From Chionis minor (lineage: Eukaryota; Chordata; Aves; Charadriiformes; Chionididae): DNA of 64,000 bases. This document shows, piece by piece, positions 1 through 14,700 of the stretch (position 1 is the first letter of the stretch; the number at the start of each line of letters is the position of its first letter). Location of the stretch: positions 186,001-250,000 of the forward strand of contig VZSF01006572.1 of assembly GCA_013398295.1 (NCBI GenBank), written 5' to 3'. Below the pieces are notes generated by a model. That model was not told the origin of the DNA. It was given only the letters and a program-made list of their open reading frames with translations, and ran no database searches. Made by a program: the position numbers and the translations under genes.

Positions 1-3000
1 TTCTTTAATGCTTCTTCAGTGTATGAGGAAGTTCTTCAATCAGGAATAAATGTAAAGTACCAAAGCAATACACTCATCACAAAAGTCATTGTGATGGAAC
101 AGTCAGTTAAATAGAGGGACCTGTTAATGCTGGGTCTCTTCATTTTTGTACCTTTTTATAGTAGACCACAGAACTGAACGTTACACATTTGTACAAAACC
201 CATGTCCTGATCAATAAGCAAACCATTCACCGCCTCTGGCCAGCAAAATCTTGATCCTTGTACCTGAGCAAAGCAAATCCAATCGATGGGAATCCTCCTC
301 TCTCTTCAAACTCCCACCCAGCCCCTTGTGCAAAGCTAAGAGCTGAAGTCTCCATAATGTTAATTATTAATTAGCTAGCTACTGTCTACAACTAGTGCTT
401 TAGTCCTTTGTCATTCCTCTTTAACCTACACGAACATTTGCAGTTCTCTCGAGAGAGAGGGGAGGGAAGAGCATTCTGCTGATCCTGGGCTTCCAGGATC
501 AAAGCAAGTATGTCAAAGTATTTATTCTGTGCTAGCCTAGAAAAATGTAAGCGCAGATTCCATTGCAGTTAGTCCTATGCAATACATATTCCCACCATTT
601 CTGTTTTCACGGAGAAACTCCCAAACATGAATACGGCATTTCAGTGTTGCAGTTCTCTCTCTTCTTTCCAATTTACGAACTTGCACTAAGCGATACAGCA
701 AACTTCATCAGAAATAACATGGCTTCTTCAGCAGTAGGAAATAGCATAGCAGAGAAACCAAACTATTTTAAATGCATATTTTTGTGGAGTAACTAGGATG
801 TACATAAAATAAATAGCAACAGAACAAATTTACTAAGAAAGCTCTAGAAGAAACCACGTAGGCATGTATGACAGGAGAGTAATCCCTTTGCAGGAAAGCT
901 GCATTCCTAAAAGGGATAGTGACTTAAAAATAAATCACAAGATTTCACTAACTGCTTTTTGGCAGACTACTGAAAAGCAGTCTCCATCGGGCAATCAGAA
1001 AAACTGATTCTCCTAGATGAAATAGCCAAGCCTTTCATTTTAGTCTGTGTCCCTCCTTCCTTCCCTGAAAAATCAGGAGTACTGAGTATATTTAATAAAT
1101 TACAGGCTCCAGAAAAGTAACAATGCTTGTAAACAACTATGCTGAACCATTCTAGGGATGATTTACATTTTAGATTAAACTCTTCCATCCAAGAACATCC
1201 ACCACACTGATCTCCCCGTGGGGGGGGAAAAAAAAAAAAAAAAGTAGCATTTTTTTCTACAATTGCTGAAATTTTAAATTAAGTTTTACTGCATATTTAG
1301 TCACAACACATGAGACCCAGCAGTGTGTATGCCAGTAGAACAAGATCAGATGACAAATTATTGCACACCTATAACCTGTGCTATTTAGGTCATATTAGAG
1401 TTTGCTGAACTCCAACAATAAATAAAAGCACTGAAGCCCAGATGGATGGAGAAAAATCCAAAAGCCGTATAGTATTGCTTCAAATGTAAAACACTTTTAT
1501 CCAAAACTATTGTACCCATGGACTGGTGTGCAGAAATAGAAAATCCTTGAGTTCTATAAAAAGCATTTCCTCCATTTATATAATAATTAAAATTACCTAA
1601 AAAAAATCATAGATGTTACAAATGTAGTCTGACTTTTTTCACTCTTGCCAGACAGACATTTTAAATTTCACTAAGAAAGTTTCACAAGGGGAAGTCAATA
1701 ATTTAGAACACATTGTAAGCCAACTAAATAACAAAAATAAAGACTTACACAATCTTCTCAGTAAGTATCTAATTTTCATTTGCTAGCTAATAAAAGATAG
1801 TTATAAATGAAAGTAAACCCTATTTTCAATTGTTCAACAATTTGGCCAAATATTTGGCCAAAGAATGCTTGCTTTAGCTTCAATGACTGAAAATTATTCT
1901 ACAGATGCTCGGAGATGGCTGTGTGAAAACTGATAAACAACTAAACACTGTGCCCAGCTGCAGCTATGGGACAAGGAACCCAAACTTTTGCATTAGGCTG
2001 AGCATCCCCAAAGAGTCATTTGGAGATTGATAGAGGCAATTGTCACAGCACAATGAAAACTCTCACTATTTTTTCCTCTGGGAAGAGGAAATGGAGGCAA
2101 AAATTCCCTTAAATAACTTAGAGAGGTAAGTGGCTGATAGAGCCACTCTTGAAAGTTAAACCTTCCCACATAAAAACCAGCCACCTAGTTTCATTAGTCT
2201 AGAGTAACCTATAGTGTGATGGGTAAATAGTAAATAAAATATTACTAACGCAATCACATTGTATTGTGTAAAAACAATTTAGAACCTAAAGTACCTAAAG
2301 AATATAACTAGGAAAAGAAAATAAAACAATATAACGAGGAAGAGAAAATATAACAATTTAAATAGCAAACTGTACTTATAAAATTATTTTTAAAACCCTT
2401 TCTGCTGTATTGTCAATGTAAAACAATACTCTGACCTGTAATTTTTTTCTCAGTTACAATCCCTTTAACCTCATCTAAAATGAATTTGTTTCCATTACCA
2501 CAACTTCTTGAACTGTTTTTATTTGGGCTTTTCTTTTTTGCATCTACCTTTGCCTTTGAATATTTTGTTCAGTGTGACTAGGCTTTTGGCCATGTAAGAC
2601 ATACATTCCTGGGAGATATAAATATACTATACACATAGATAAATACAAAAATCTCAAAAAACCCCAAAAAACACTATTCTAAAAAGTAAGTTTAGAGTCT
2701 ATTACCACTTACAATTGAGTTTTGAAACAATATAATTGTGTTAGTCTAGTTTTGAGGACCCACCCCCTCTTCCATAACAGCATTCAGAGATAAAGATTTT
2801 AGTCACATGACACCTCCGAAATTTAAACATCAGTGTACCATCCCCAAGGAATACGGTCCGTGTTGGATGTATTTCTACAGACTTTGGGGGCTACTTTCAT
2901 TCTATTCCTGATACCTGTATCAATGCAAAATGTAGTTAGCCCTGCAAAAAGGACATCAGTCAGCTAGAAAAAATTTAAGAAATTAAATACTGAAATTCTC

Positions 3001-5537
3001 AAATATTCCTGATTAGGAATTTCAACAACCTCCAGTTCTCATTTACCTTTTGAACTAAAGGAGGACTTTTCACAGATTCAATGAGATCCAATAAACACAA
3101 GAGCTGGACTATTTTTTGCTGCTGTATGTTCTGTCACTGACATTTTATATGAACAGATGAGTTTAAAAGAAAACAGAATTTAAGTCTGACTAACTGCAAA
3201 TACTTGTTTCACAATTGTTATATTGTAAACATGCTATTATGGTGCCACATGTCTTCTGTGCTGTTCATTTGTCAACATGAAATAAAAAAGGGGGATGAAA
3301 TTACGATGCTTATTGTTGTTTTTGTTTGTTTTGTATCATACATGGATTTAAATCAATTTAAAATACTTTTACATTAATATCTTTCATTAAGTAGACATGA
3401 TCCTAAACACTAGTAGATTGTTTCCATTTACTAATACATTTTGTTAATTGCAACCCAGTTCTATCAGCCAGAAACAAGGAATTGCAAGTAAAATCTTTGT
3501 GCTCATTTATCCGATTGCTGCTTTCAGTAGCCTCTTACAGTGCAATGCTGCTAAACATTTTCATTTAATAAAACTGCTTTTTACTCTTTGCATTTTCTGG
3601 TTGCACATTCTATATATCCATGACTTTTCTTTAGGTCTGTTCCTAAATATATTTCTGAAACTGTTGTTTTAAATGAAAACAGAAAGGCCAAATCACATTC
3701 AGGTTTTCATAATTTTTATAAATTATTCACCAAAACCATGAACAGAGACTTTATATTGTCTGAGAAAGGAAATAATGCCCTGAGGAACAAAGAAAAATCT
3801 ATGGGTGTCAAAAATGTGTCCATGCTTGTCCAATCTGCTCTTATTATCTTGATTTATTCTGTGGATTTGACCATTCAAATACCTATTTTGTTTTTTTGTA
3901 ACAAGTGGTATTTTTTCTAACTGGAATTTTTTCTAGCATTCCTAAAGTCTAAAGTAATCTAAAAAAGGCATTTCTGCATCAAAAAATCAATTTGTTTAGA
4001 ATTTCATTTAGCAGAAGAAGAAGACTAGTTTGTACAGCTTGCAAGACATAAGTGAAAGACCAGAGTTGCAGCTGAATAATTTTAAGGCTGAAGATGGGTG
4101 TGTCACCATTAAAAATACGTGATAGCAAATACCAGACAGCATAAACTGTACATAGTGATTAAGCCAAAAGCTCCAGTATCTAAGACACAAGCTTCAACAA
4201 TTTGAAATAAATCTCATTCAGCAGTATCAGAACTTAGACTGTCTATAGGTCATCCGGCCTGTGATCAGTGTACCAGGAATCAAAGCTACATCGGAGAACT
4301 GGCACAGATTTCTATGAAAATTGAAGTATTGATGATGTGCTGTCCTAACATTGCAAGTTCCAGTCTCTAAAGAGACCAATTCAGATTGTAGAAACCTATT
4401 TGTTAGGAACAAGAGTTTTTTATTCCGTACGGGTGGAAGTTCAAGTGCTCTCGCAGCACTGTCTCCAAAGAGCACTGCAGGACATCAGGACAAGGTGACG
4501 GACTACAGCAGCAAACGTTCTTCTGCCACTAATGCAAAAGGGGAAAAAAAACCCAAACCACTCAGCAGATGACAGCACTGTTTTTTCCAAAGCCTGTATT
4601 TCTGTGGATTAGGATTAGGGATGCACCTGAGCTGACAGGGACTCAAAGGAGACTGTACTAAATATGCACAGTACAAATAACAGTTTTCTTTATCATTCCT
4701 GGCCAATCACTACAGAAGAACATTGTAAGTTATCTGAAAGGTCATCAGAGATTTTTTTTCCAGATCTTATCCCTACGAATTCCACAACTGGAGGAAATTT
4801 TCAGGGCCAACAATAAACAAAAATCATATTCCAGAAATAAACAAACATAGGCAGAATGATTTCCAGTTTGCCCATTTCTGGATCTCACTTACTTATGATG
4901 ATTTCACATAATCTTTAATTTATACAACATCACAGTTTTTGATGCATGGGTATGCTTCAAAGTATGGAGTAAGTTCAGAAGAACAGCCTGAATCTGATGT
5001 ACATTCAAGACTATTTCAGTTAAAAACAGTGTTAAAAATTATGTGTTTTCCAGGTAAGACATTTATGATAAAATCTTCATGCTTTTGTGAGTCCCTCCAT
5101 CAGTATGTGACAAAAAAGCAGAAGCCAGAGGTTAGCACTAAAGCAAAGCAATTAAGCTAATTAGACATGGAATCTTTCTAAAAGAAGAACGTGAACAGTG
5201 CAAAATCTAGAGAACAACACAACAAGTTACTGTAATATTCATCCATCCCATTCCTTCTTAAAGTTGCACACTATTTACAGAGGTGGAATGCCTTCCGTTT
5301 GCCCCAAGGCAGGAAAACAATAGTCACTGAATGTGTACGGCTTAAGCAGCATATGGAAAATTCATGGAAAAATATAGCATGTTTGCACCAGTTAAAAAAA
5401 AAATAACAACAAAGTCACAAAAGTAAAAAAAAAAAAAAAATGGCAGAGATTAACAATACTGATGTTGTCGGTTTTACCCATTACTAGCTTTGGTGTGCAT
5501 TGTAGCTTTGTGTATTTTGTCTGCCTATCATGTACAG
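1..5537 (+). other. PDLIM3 intron (3-4), no gene seen
   Basis: AT-rich sequence upstream of exon 4. There is no exon with usable splice signals and no recognisable repeat apart from short poly-A runs (about 1231-1243 and 5431-5440). Short open frames look random. The PDZ exons are expected upstream of base 1. Confidence 0.7.
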
Positions 5538-5725
5538 GAATTCAAGCCTATTGGTACAGCCCACAACAGAAGGGCCCAGCCTTTTGTTGCAGCAGCAAAT
5601 ATTGATGACAAAAGACAGGTAGTGAGCTCCTCCTATAATTCTCCAATTGGGCTGTATTCATCTGGCAATATTCAAGACGCGCTTCACGGACAGCTGAGGG
5701 GTCTCATTCCTAACTCGTCGCAAAA
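5538..5725 (+). CDS. PDLIM3: PDLIM3 alternative exon 4 (ZM-motif module A)
   Basis: 188 nt, entered in phase 0 and left in phase 2. Begins [10 protein letters not shown] and carries a ZM-type motif ([18 protein letters not shown]) near its end. Donor is AA|GTGAGT. Its exit phase fits exon 7 (completing an Asn codon) and also exon 6, but not exon 5. In mammals this is the short, non-skeletal isoform exon. Tissue use here is inferred from that. Confidence 0.93.
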
Positions 5726-8700
5726 GTGAGTACTGGTATTTACTTATAATACCTGGTCATTTGTGGTAGATCACTATCTGTTCTGTTTTCTATTAAAAAG
5801 TCCAGCTCTTGCTGTTTTCTTCTGATAATCATTGATTATCAAAAAAAAAAAAATAAAAAGGTGATAAATGAAGGAATTTTTTTCTCCAACACAGAAACCC
5901 ATCCATTCAGCTCTGTGGTAGCTAAAATTTGCCCTCTATGTTGGGCTGCAACACTACCAACCATCCTTCTCTCTTCTAACTGCACTTTACTCGGAATGTT
6001 TCTGAACACAAAAGTAATTGTATTTTGAGCGCCAGGAATGTACAAACTAAACACGGTGACAATTTTAAAACTTTGTTAGCTACTTTTTAAGTAGAAATAA
6101 GCATTTGTAGGCCAAAGAAAGTTATTTTAACCCTCTTTTCTTTACAGGATGTGAACTACTTTGAACACAAGCATAATATTCGGCCCAAACCTTTCATAGT
6201 CTCAGGCCGAAGCAGGTTAAAAACTCTGAGTGTTGTGTTGGATTTCGATGCATGGTGTTATTTTTTTAACGGATACTCACCATTGACTTTAATGAAGCAT
6301 ACTGATGCATTTGAAATTTACTTACAGTAGTGTATAGTCTAACACTGAAGTTTTTAAAAAGCAAAACGGTTGACCTGCAAGAGATCAGGCTTGAAATTCA
6401 GATTTCTATGTCCAAAAGAAAGTAGGTCTGTGCTCTCAACTCAGTTATACTGACACGAGCCTGAAGTAACTATATTCATGAACCTGATGCAGTTTACAGC
6501 ACAGCACTGGATATCGTGTACTTATAAAGCCAGGGCACTCTGAAATCCCTCTGCCCATATGCAAATACATGTAATTCGTTAACTTGCTAGATAAAAGACA
6601 GCTAGTTATATATGTTATCATCTCAGACATTCTAAGATCGTACGTTTCATTTGCTTTTCAGCAGACCTCCATTCAAAAGGCAACCTAGTGCAGAGCTGCA
6701 ATAGAACTATCTGATGCCATGGACATGTAAAGCTCTAAAATGCAGAAAAGCTTATATATTTACATCCATTGTTTTAGTGTAATATTCCTCTATTATACCT
6801 GGGGCATGAAGTGCCTGACGTATTATTATTTCCATTATTAAACACAGAGGGAGAAAACAATGCAAACCCTGTGGCTAAAAACACAAGGAAGCCCGAGTGA
6901 TGCAATCTATTGTGATGCTAACCTTTATCCTTTCTGGCAGTAGCAGTTTGTACACATAGACGTCGAGTTCTGCATTTCATTCTGAAAGTTTAAAATGCCT
7001 GCATTTCAATTATACTAATTTAAGGCTGACAAACTAGACCAGAAAAACAAGGATGATAATTGATTCCTGTGAACAAAGGACAATCTCATATGGATTATCA
7101 GTTTTGTGAGATGTGTTAAGTTTTGCAACCCCCTGAGTGATAGAGAGGGGGTTGCAGAAGACGGATGGGCTCCCATCCTTCTGTGAACAAGAACTAACAA
7201 TGTAGAACACCGTTGCAGCAGAGAAAAGGTGTCCATCTCTCCTGGCAGTCTGATGCTGATGTAGGATGAATGACACAACAGTCCTTAGCAAACATGCATG
7301 GCCTTGAACTGTAGGCACCACCTACATACTGCACCTAAAGTGACTTTTGGCCCACCAGGTACTATTTCCAGGTACCTAATTGGATTTATGGGGATTCAAA
7401 TCATAGAACAGAATCACAGAATGGTTTGGGTTGGAAGGAACCTTTAAAGGCCACCTAGTCCAACCCCCCTGCCATGGGCAAGGACATCTTCAACTAGACC
7501 AGGTTGCTCAGAGCCCCGTCCAATCTGACCTGGAATATTTCCAGGAATGGGGCATCCTCCACCTCTCTGAGCAATCTGGGCCAAGGTCTCACCACCCTCA
7601 GCATAAAATATTTCTTCCTTATTATCTAGTCTGAATCTTCCCTCTTTTCGTTTAAAACCGTTACCTCTTGTCCTATCGCAACAGGCCCTGATAAAGTTTG
7701 TCCCCATCTTTCTTATAAGCCCCATTTAGCTGAACACCCCCAGCTCTCCCAGCCTGTCCTCACAGCAGAGGGGCTCCAGCCCTCACAGCATCTTCATGGC
7801 CCCCTCTGGCCCCGCTCCAACAGCTCCGTGTCCTTCTGCTGTTGGGGACACAGTATTCCAGGTGGGGTCTCCCAGAGCGGAGCAGAGGGGCAGAATCCCC
7901 TCCCTGGCCCTGCTGCCCACACTGTGGGGATGCAGCCCGGGATGTGGGGGGGTTTCTGGGCTGTGAGCACACGGTGCCGGCTCCTGGTGAGCTTCTCATC
8001 CGCCAACACCCCCAAGTCCTTCTGGGCAGGGCTGCTCTCCATCCCTTCACCCCCAGCCTGTGCCGATACCGGGGGTTGCCCCGACCCAGGTGCAGGACCC
8101 TGCACTTGGCCTTGTGGAACCTCATGAGGTTCACATGGACCCACTTCAAATGAGTGCATCAAGAGCCTAACCTCCTAATTCAGAAACCTCAATTGCACAA
8201 TATTTCCAGGAAAATAGTGAAGTAACTGACCAGTTTCCAACATGTCAGATGGGGGGAAAAAAGCTGCAAAAACTAGCCGGGCAGCAATGCAACAAGTTTC
8301 AGAACTTTAGCGGGGCAAGGTCAGTCAGGTGTAGCGCTGGAGAAGGCCAGGTTTACAAACCGCAGAATCTCTGTCGCAGGGCGTTACATCTACAAACCCT
8401 TGGTTGTCACACTGTTTGTCTGCTACTTTCTCATCCATTTGGCTCGACAGATATACTCCACTAAACACAGCAAAAGCCAAACTGCCACCTTGACTGTAAA
8501 CGCCTCTTTAGGACAGACAGGTGAGGCTAAATAGGACTTGGACTAAAAGAAGAACTGATTCTGGACCGTGGGGTTGAGCTAACAGATTGGACGTTAGCCA
8601 CAGCTTTGGACTTTACTCTGGTAAAACTAACTTGAAAGAATACATAATTATCTCTTAATACTTATAATTTATTCTGTTTTAACATTACTTTGGCTGCTCC

Positions 8701-11700
8701 TAGCAAGAGTTCTGCCTTTTCTAGCCATTTCCTGCTACTTTCCTTTTTACTAACACTCTCAGCACTGACAAAACTTACTCTACTGCAAGATCTCAAGGTG
8801 GTCTTGATTCTTCTAAAAGAAAAGACTGTAAATTTATAGGTTGCTCCTGTGTGAATATTTTGGCTGGCTTATGCTAGGCGATGATGCTGAACTGTACTTC
8901 TGCTTTACGGCTTGCCTATCGTTTCTGGAATTAGCTTTCTTTTGGTGTGTCTTTGGTGGTAGAGTACATACTTCCTTTTACGTTTTAGAGAAAGTGGTCC
9001 TACACAAATTCCCATCTGAAACAAAGTGATAATTTTGTGTCTTCTCCAACCGAGAGTAAACTACTGGGCAGAGTCCTGGACCATCAAACTGGGAAACAGA
9101 GTATTCTCCCAGGTTTACACAGAATCATTGACAGAATGGTAGGGGTTGGAAGGGACCTTCGGAGATTGTCTAGTCCAACCCCCCCCTGCCAGAGCAGGGT
9201 CGCCTAGAGCAGATTGGACAGGAATGCATCCAGACAGGTTTGGAATATCTCCAGAGAAGGAGACTCCACAGTCTCTCTGGGCAGCCTGTGCCAGTGCTCT
9301 GCCACCTTCAAAGGAAAGAAGTTCCTCCTCATGTTGAGATGGAATTTCCTGTGTTCCAGCTTGTGCCCATTGCCCTTTGTCCTGTCACTGGACACCACTG
9401 AAAAGAGTCTGGCCCCATCCTCTTGACACCCACCCTGTAAGTATTTATAAGCATTGATGAGATCCCCCTCAGCCTTCTCCAGACTAAAAAGACCCAACTC
9501 CCTCAGCCTTTCCTCATAAGAAAGATGTTCCAGCCCCCTAATCATCTTCATGGCCCTTCACTGTCCCCTCTCCAGCAGTTCCCTGTCCTCTTGACTTGGG
9601 GAGCCCAGAACTGGACACAGGACTCCAGATGTGGCCTCAGCAGGGAAGAGTAGAGATGACCTCCCTCCACCTGCTGGCCACACTCCTCTTGGTGCACCCC
9701 AGGATGCCATTGGCCTTATTGGCCACAAGGGCACATTGCTGGCTCATGGTCACCCTGTTGTCCACTAGGACTCCCAGGTCCCTCTCTGCAGAGCTTCTTT
9801 CCAGCAGGTCACCCCCAACCTGTACTGGTGCACGGGGTTATTCCTCCCCAGGTGCAGGACTCTACACTAGGTTCCTCTCCACCCAAGTGTCCAGCCTGTC
9901 CAGGTCACACTGAATGGCAGCACAGCCTTCCAGGGCGTGAGCTGCTTCTCCCAGCTTTGTGTCATCAGCAAACTTGCTGGGGGTACACTCTGTTCCCTCA
10001 TCCAGGTCATTGGTGAATATATTTAACAAGACAGGATCCAGTACCAACCCCTTTCTTCTTTACCAAGAAATCACTGTTTTTTGCTTGACACTTGAGATCT
10101 TTTTCCAGATACAAACTTTCACTGACAAAAATAAACTAAAAGAAGGGAGGAAACATTCAGCTTGGAAAGAACTAACCACAACCCTGACAGGCAGGTTGGA
10201 GGAAAGAGATTAAGCATTTGTCATCTCAGAGCTGTGAATATCATACAGGTGGTGTGACATCACACCAGTGACTGTGGAACACCTGGGTTATGTGCTGTTA
10301 CACAGCAAAAGCAAACAAATATCCCATAACAAAGAAAAGCCTCCACGGTGCCCTGGAGAAAAGATTGGAGCATTCACAATAGCAACACTGCAAAAGACTT
10401 TGGGCTTAACGTTCATGTTATTTTACTAATCCTTTTCCAGAGATATCAAATTGGTGTGGAGTAACTTTACTTCAGTAATGTCAAGCAACATTAATATTTC
10501 TAAAAAAACTGTACCTCTTCTTTATTATATATAAATTATATGTAAAACCAATTCTCTGAATACATATCCATTGTTCTTGTGAAGGACCACTTTACATTCT
10601 ACTGGAAACACTGTAATTAAGAAACGCAAAAGTATGCCTGGCTGGTTTAGTATCTTTTCTTCTTCGAAATGTTCAACAAATATTTAAAAAATGAAATACA
10701 TTGTTAAATTGATTTTAAAAGATTAGCAAATATGTCATTGTAGGATCTAAAGAAGTCTAGGAAATGTCGTATTCATTCTTTTACACTACTTGATAGTAGT
10801 CTCTGTAGCTGTGGACTAAGACAGTTGTGAGGTACAGGACTGGAATGATGTATTCCAGGATTCCAGTACTGCAGGCACTTATTCTGTCACTGACATGGAC
10901 AACTCCCATAATCTCTGTAGATGTTAAGAATCACTCAGCTAGAACAAAGAATTTTAAGGAGGCTTAATTAAGCCTCAATAGAATCTAACATTAAAAATGT
11001 AAAGTAATACCATGTTCTGAATTATTCTATCTATCAAAGAATTTTCACTACCTTTAAAGAAAATGCATGCCAGAGTTTTAAGGACTGCTTTTTTTGATAG
11101 GAAGAGGAAATGGCCTCAAGTTGCACCAGGGGAGGTTTAGATTGGATATGAGGAAAAATTTCTTCAGTGGGCAGTGGTGGAATCACCACCCCTGGAGGCA
11201 TTTCCCAGCCGAGCAGATGTGGTGCTGAGGGACATGGGTTAGGGGTGGGTTTGACAGTGCCAGGTTGATGGTTGGACTCCATGATCTTAAAGGTCTCTTC
11301 CAACCTAGACAATTCTATGATTCTACTTATAACCGGCATTGATGCTTTTTAGAAGAAAATACTTTTCAATGAATACACATACTTTTGCTTTTCTCCACAC
11401 TCTATACTTTTGCTTTTCTGTATCTGTTCTGTTCACGCTTTTCACCGCTGTTAACGCCACCGTATTCCTGTACTTTTGTCTCTGTTCTCTGTAACGCGGT
11501 CCGCGTTGTGCACTCTTCCGTAACCCGGCTATTAACACAGCGGATGCAGCACTCCTTCGGGGATTGACTGTGGCAGTGGACGCAGCACCCCCTCTTCGAT
11601 TAGCACGGTTAGCTCCATCTGCCCCACCGAGCTGAAAGCAGTGTCTAAGATGGCCCCGAACATTCCCTTGGAGATGGAGCTTCCCGGTGTCAAGATTGTG

Positions 11701-14700
11701 CACGCTCAGTTTAACACCCCCATGCAGTTGTACTCAGATGACAATATCATGGAAACACTGCAAGGCCAAGTGTCTACAGCTCTGGGGGAAACACCCGTAA
11801 TAAGGTAATGAGAGCAGTATCTTTAATATTTATGAATATACACATTTAGAGTACGCCAAAAAATCATGAGCTTTAATAATACCACGCTGTTTCTACGAAA
11901 ATGAGTAAAAGGCTTAGAGAGAACCTGAGTCATTTAAAGCCACTCAATATTTCTATTAAAATATTAGTAGTTAACAATTTTTAACCCAAAGTATTAAAGG
12001 AGTCTTTCAGAATTTACAAATAAATATTTTATGGGAAATAATCCTATATTTGTAGCTAATAAATAAAAACTGATGATACTACCTGGACTACTAGCTGACT
12101 GACAACTCCAAATCAAGATTCTGATTCCCTCCAAAATTCAAAACTATTTACTATCACTATGATAATTATTTATTTAATAACATTTAATAATTTATTTTAT
12201 TAATAATTAATAAAACACTATTAACTCAAATTCACTTCAGCTGTTGAAATTCAGGTCATGAATGTTAGGTAATCTTGTAGATGTTCATAGTAGTCTAGAT
12301 TTTTAACTCCCACTCAGGACAACTCATTCAGTACAACTAGCTCTTGTTCAAAAAGAGCCAGAATTGACTTTACAGGCCCACTAATCCATCTCTGACTTAT
12401 GAATTTTATCCATTGCAATGACTAAAAGTCAGGCAGGAACCTTATCTGGATAACAATGATGATTAAACAATAAAAAAAAATTTAAAGCACTATTTTTTTT
12501 TTTCAAGGGACAGTTCACCATTCGCATTGCTGTATCTTAACTTTTGCAGAACAGTAACTTATTTTTCTGTTTTACAACAGCACTTAAGTTAATAATTCAT
12601 AATATGTATGGTGTAAACTAAAGCTGATTACTAATATTTTAAATAAGAAATAATCACTGGCACCAATGAGCCTTCTTCAGCACCTTGCAGAATTGGCCTG
12701 TTACTAACCATAAAAATCATATTTATATAGAAGTATTTAAGTTCACCCCACTCAATGAAAACAAAACTGTAGTTCATGAGGAGTGATGTCACTCTACTGC
12801 ATGAGTATTTATCCTCAGTCACAACGCTTAGAGAATAATAAAAGAAAAATTTGCTTTTTCTCGATTCTGAAATCATGGATTGAGTCCAGAGTAATCAGAT
12901 TTCACAAATGCCTGTGGCATTCCCAGTTTGAGAACGGACTCCTCACAGGTTTGAAATGTCTCTTTTGTTGTGGGCTTCATTATGTATGCATTGAGAAATG
13001 TCATCTCACACCTTTGTGTCTGTTTTCTTGCCTTCTGAATGGCATTGTATTATCACTGGTTTGATGTTTAGGAATAGTTTAGTAAAGACAAGAAAGAGAA
13101 ACAAGGGTTTAATTAGCCATTGGTGAGAATTGTAAGAACCAAGCTGCTCCTCTTCCTTAAAAGCTTGTGGCAAGCGAAGAAAGTGCTTTCTTCACCAGCT
13201 TAAAGACAGCTCAGAGAAAACTGCGATGATGAGAAAGATTGATGAAGATGCAAACAATTAACATAAGCTACAGGGCTCACTGCCCCACTGCAGCTGCTCT
13301 CACTGTGCCATTCGACAGCACAGATGCTACCCTGGGAACCCAACCAAACCATGTAACGCGAAGCCAGTCTAATTCCAGGTGGAATTAGTTGCTTATTTCC
13401 AGTGGAAACCATCCTAAGGTTCAACAGGCATTAGGAGGCCAGATGCGACAGGAAATTTAAACTGAGCATTTATGTATACATCAGTCAGATAACAGACTTC
13501 ATCGAGGTAGATCTGGACCTCTCTAATTAGTTCCAGTAGCAGTTTGAAATTTACAGATGCCACACGTTCAGCCTAATTCCTGCCAGCGCGTGTAGTCATC
13601 TGCCCCTCCTCTCAGCTACTGAGGATGTTCGTTATCACAATCAATTTAAAACACTCAGCCCAGTTTAAAACACCATGAAATATTCTTGGTAAAATCTGTG
13701 GCTCACAGGTCATCGGAAATTCAACCATCAACTGCTGTCTGGACAATAATTTATATTTTTGTCATAAAATTGGCATTACAAAAATTAAGCCATGTCCCAT
13801 TCTAATTAAATTAAAAAACAGAATCAGTGTTCACCTTACAATGCTTCCTGCTATGCAAAACCTACTTCATTCTTTTTTTATCTCCATAAATTAAGTAAGT
13901 AACATTTATCTTAGCCAAATAATCACTACATTAACTAGTGTTTAAACCAACTTCGAAAACTAAGAACACACTAAGAACACTTTCACGTCGTGATACCCTT
14001 CCAAAAGATTTGTTTGCTTAGGCTTTGGCTGACCTTATGTAAGGATAATGAGCTGGGATTTTAACAACATTCTTGAGGCCAGCTGCTGCGAAAATGGAAC
14101 TTCTGGATACTCTAAGAGCCCCCGGTAGTACAGCAGTTGACTAGAGGAATGCAACTGCTTTGAGGTTAAACACAGGTACCAGCTGATTTCCAAATACCCT
14201 TGGGCCAGAACAGTAATTATGGGAATACTTCCATAACTTCGTAGATTTATTTTTGTAACAATTGCACAGATTTTAGCTTTTTTTCAGCACATTTTAATCA
14301 AGAAAAGGCTATATAAGGCAATGCTACCTGGAAGAAATACTCTTTCAGTAGCAGAAACGCATCGTCTTTATGGCAGTTCCCTGAATCAGCTTCTGTGCCT
14401 GGTGGAATTATTGCTTTAAAGTCCTGTTTGTTAAACTGCTTTATCTTTTTTCCTCCCTGTGATACAGTGACCCTTCTCCTAACTCGGTGCCTCAATCTGA
14501 TGTCTACAGGATGCTGCACGCCAACCAGGAGGAGCCCAGCCAACCTCGCCAGTCTGGCTCCTTTAAGGTGCTCCAGAATTTAGTCTCCGAGGAAGGTGGT
14601 TAATAATGACATATTCTACCTGTTCAAAGTGTTTTGAAATGCTTGTGGGAAGGGGGAATCTGAGAAGAAAAGATGAGAGATCAGAGCTATACGAATTTCT

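Larger units (their letters stand above)
6216..11540 (+). other. PDLIM3 intron 5 with three CR1 insertions
   Basis: The intron separates the two halves of the long-isoform module. It holds CR1 fragments at about 7398-8148 (-), 9117-10052 (-) and 11090-11327 (+), listed separately. The rest is AT-rich with no other feature I can support. Confidence 0.7.
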
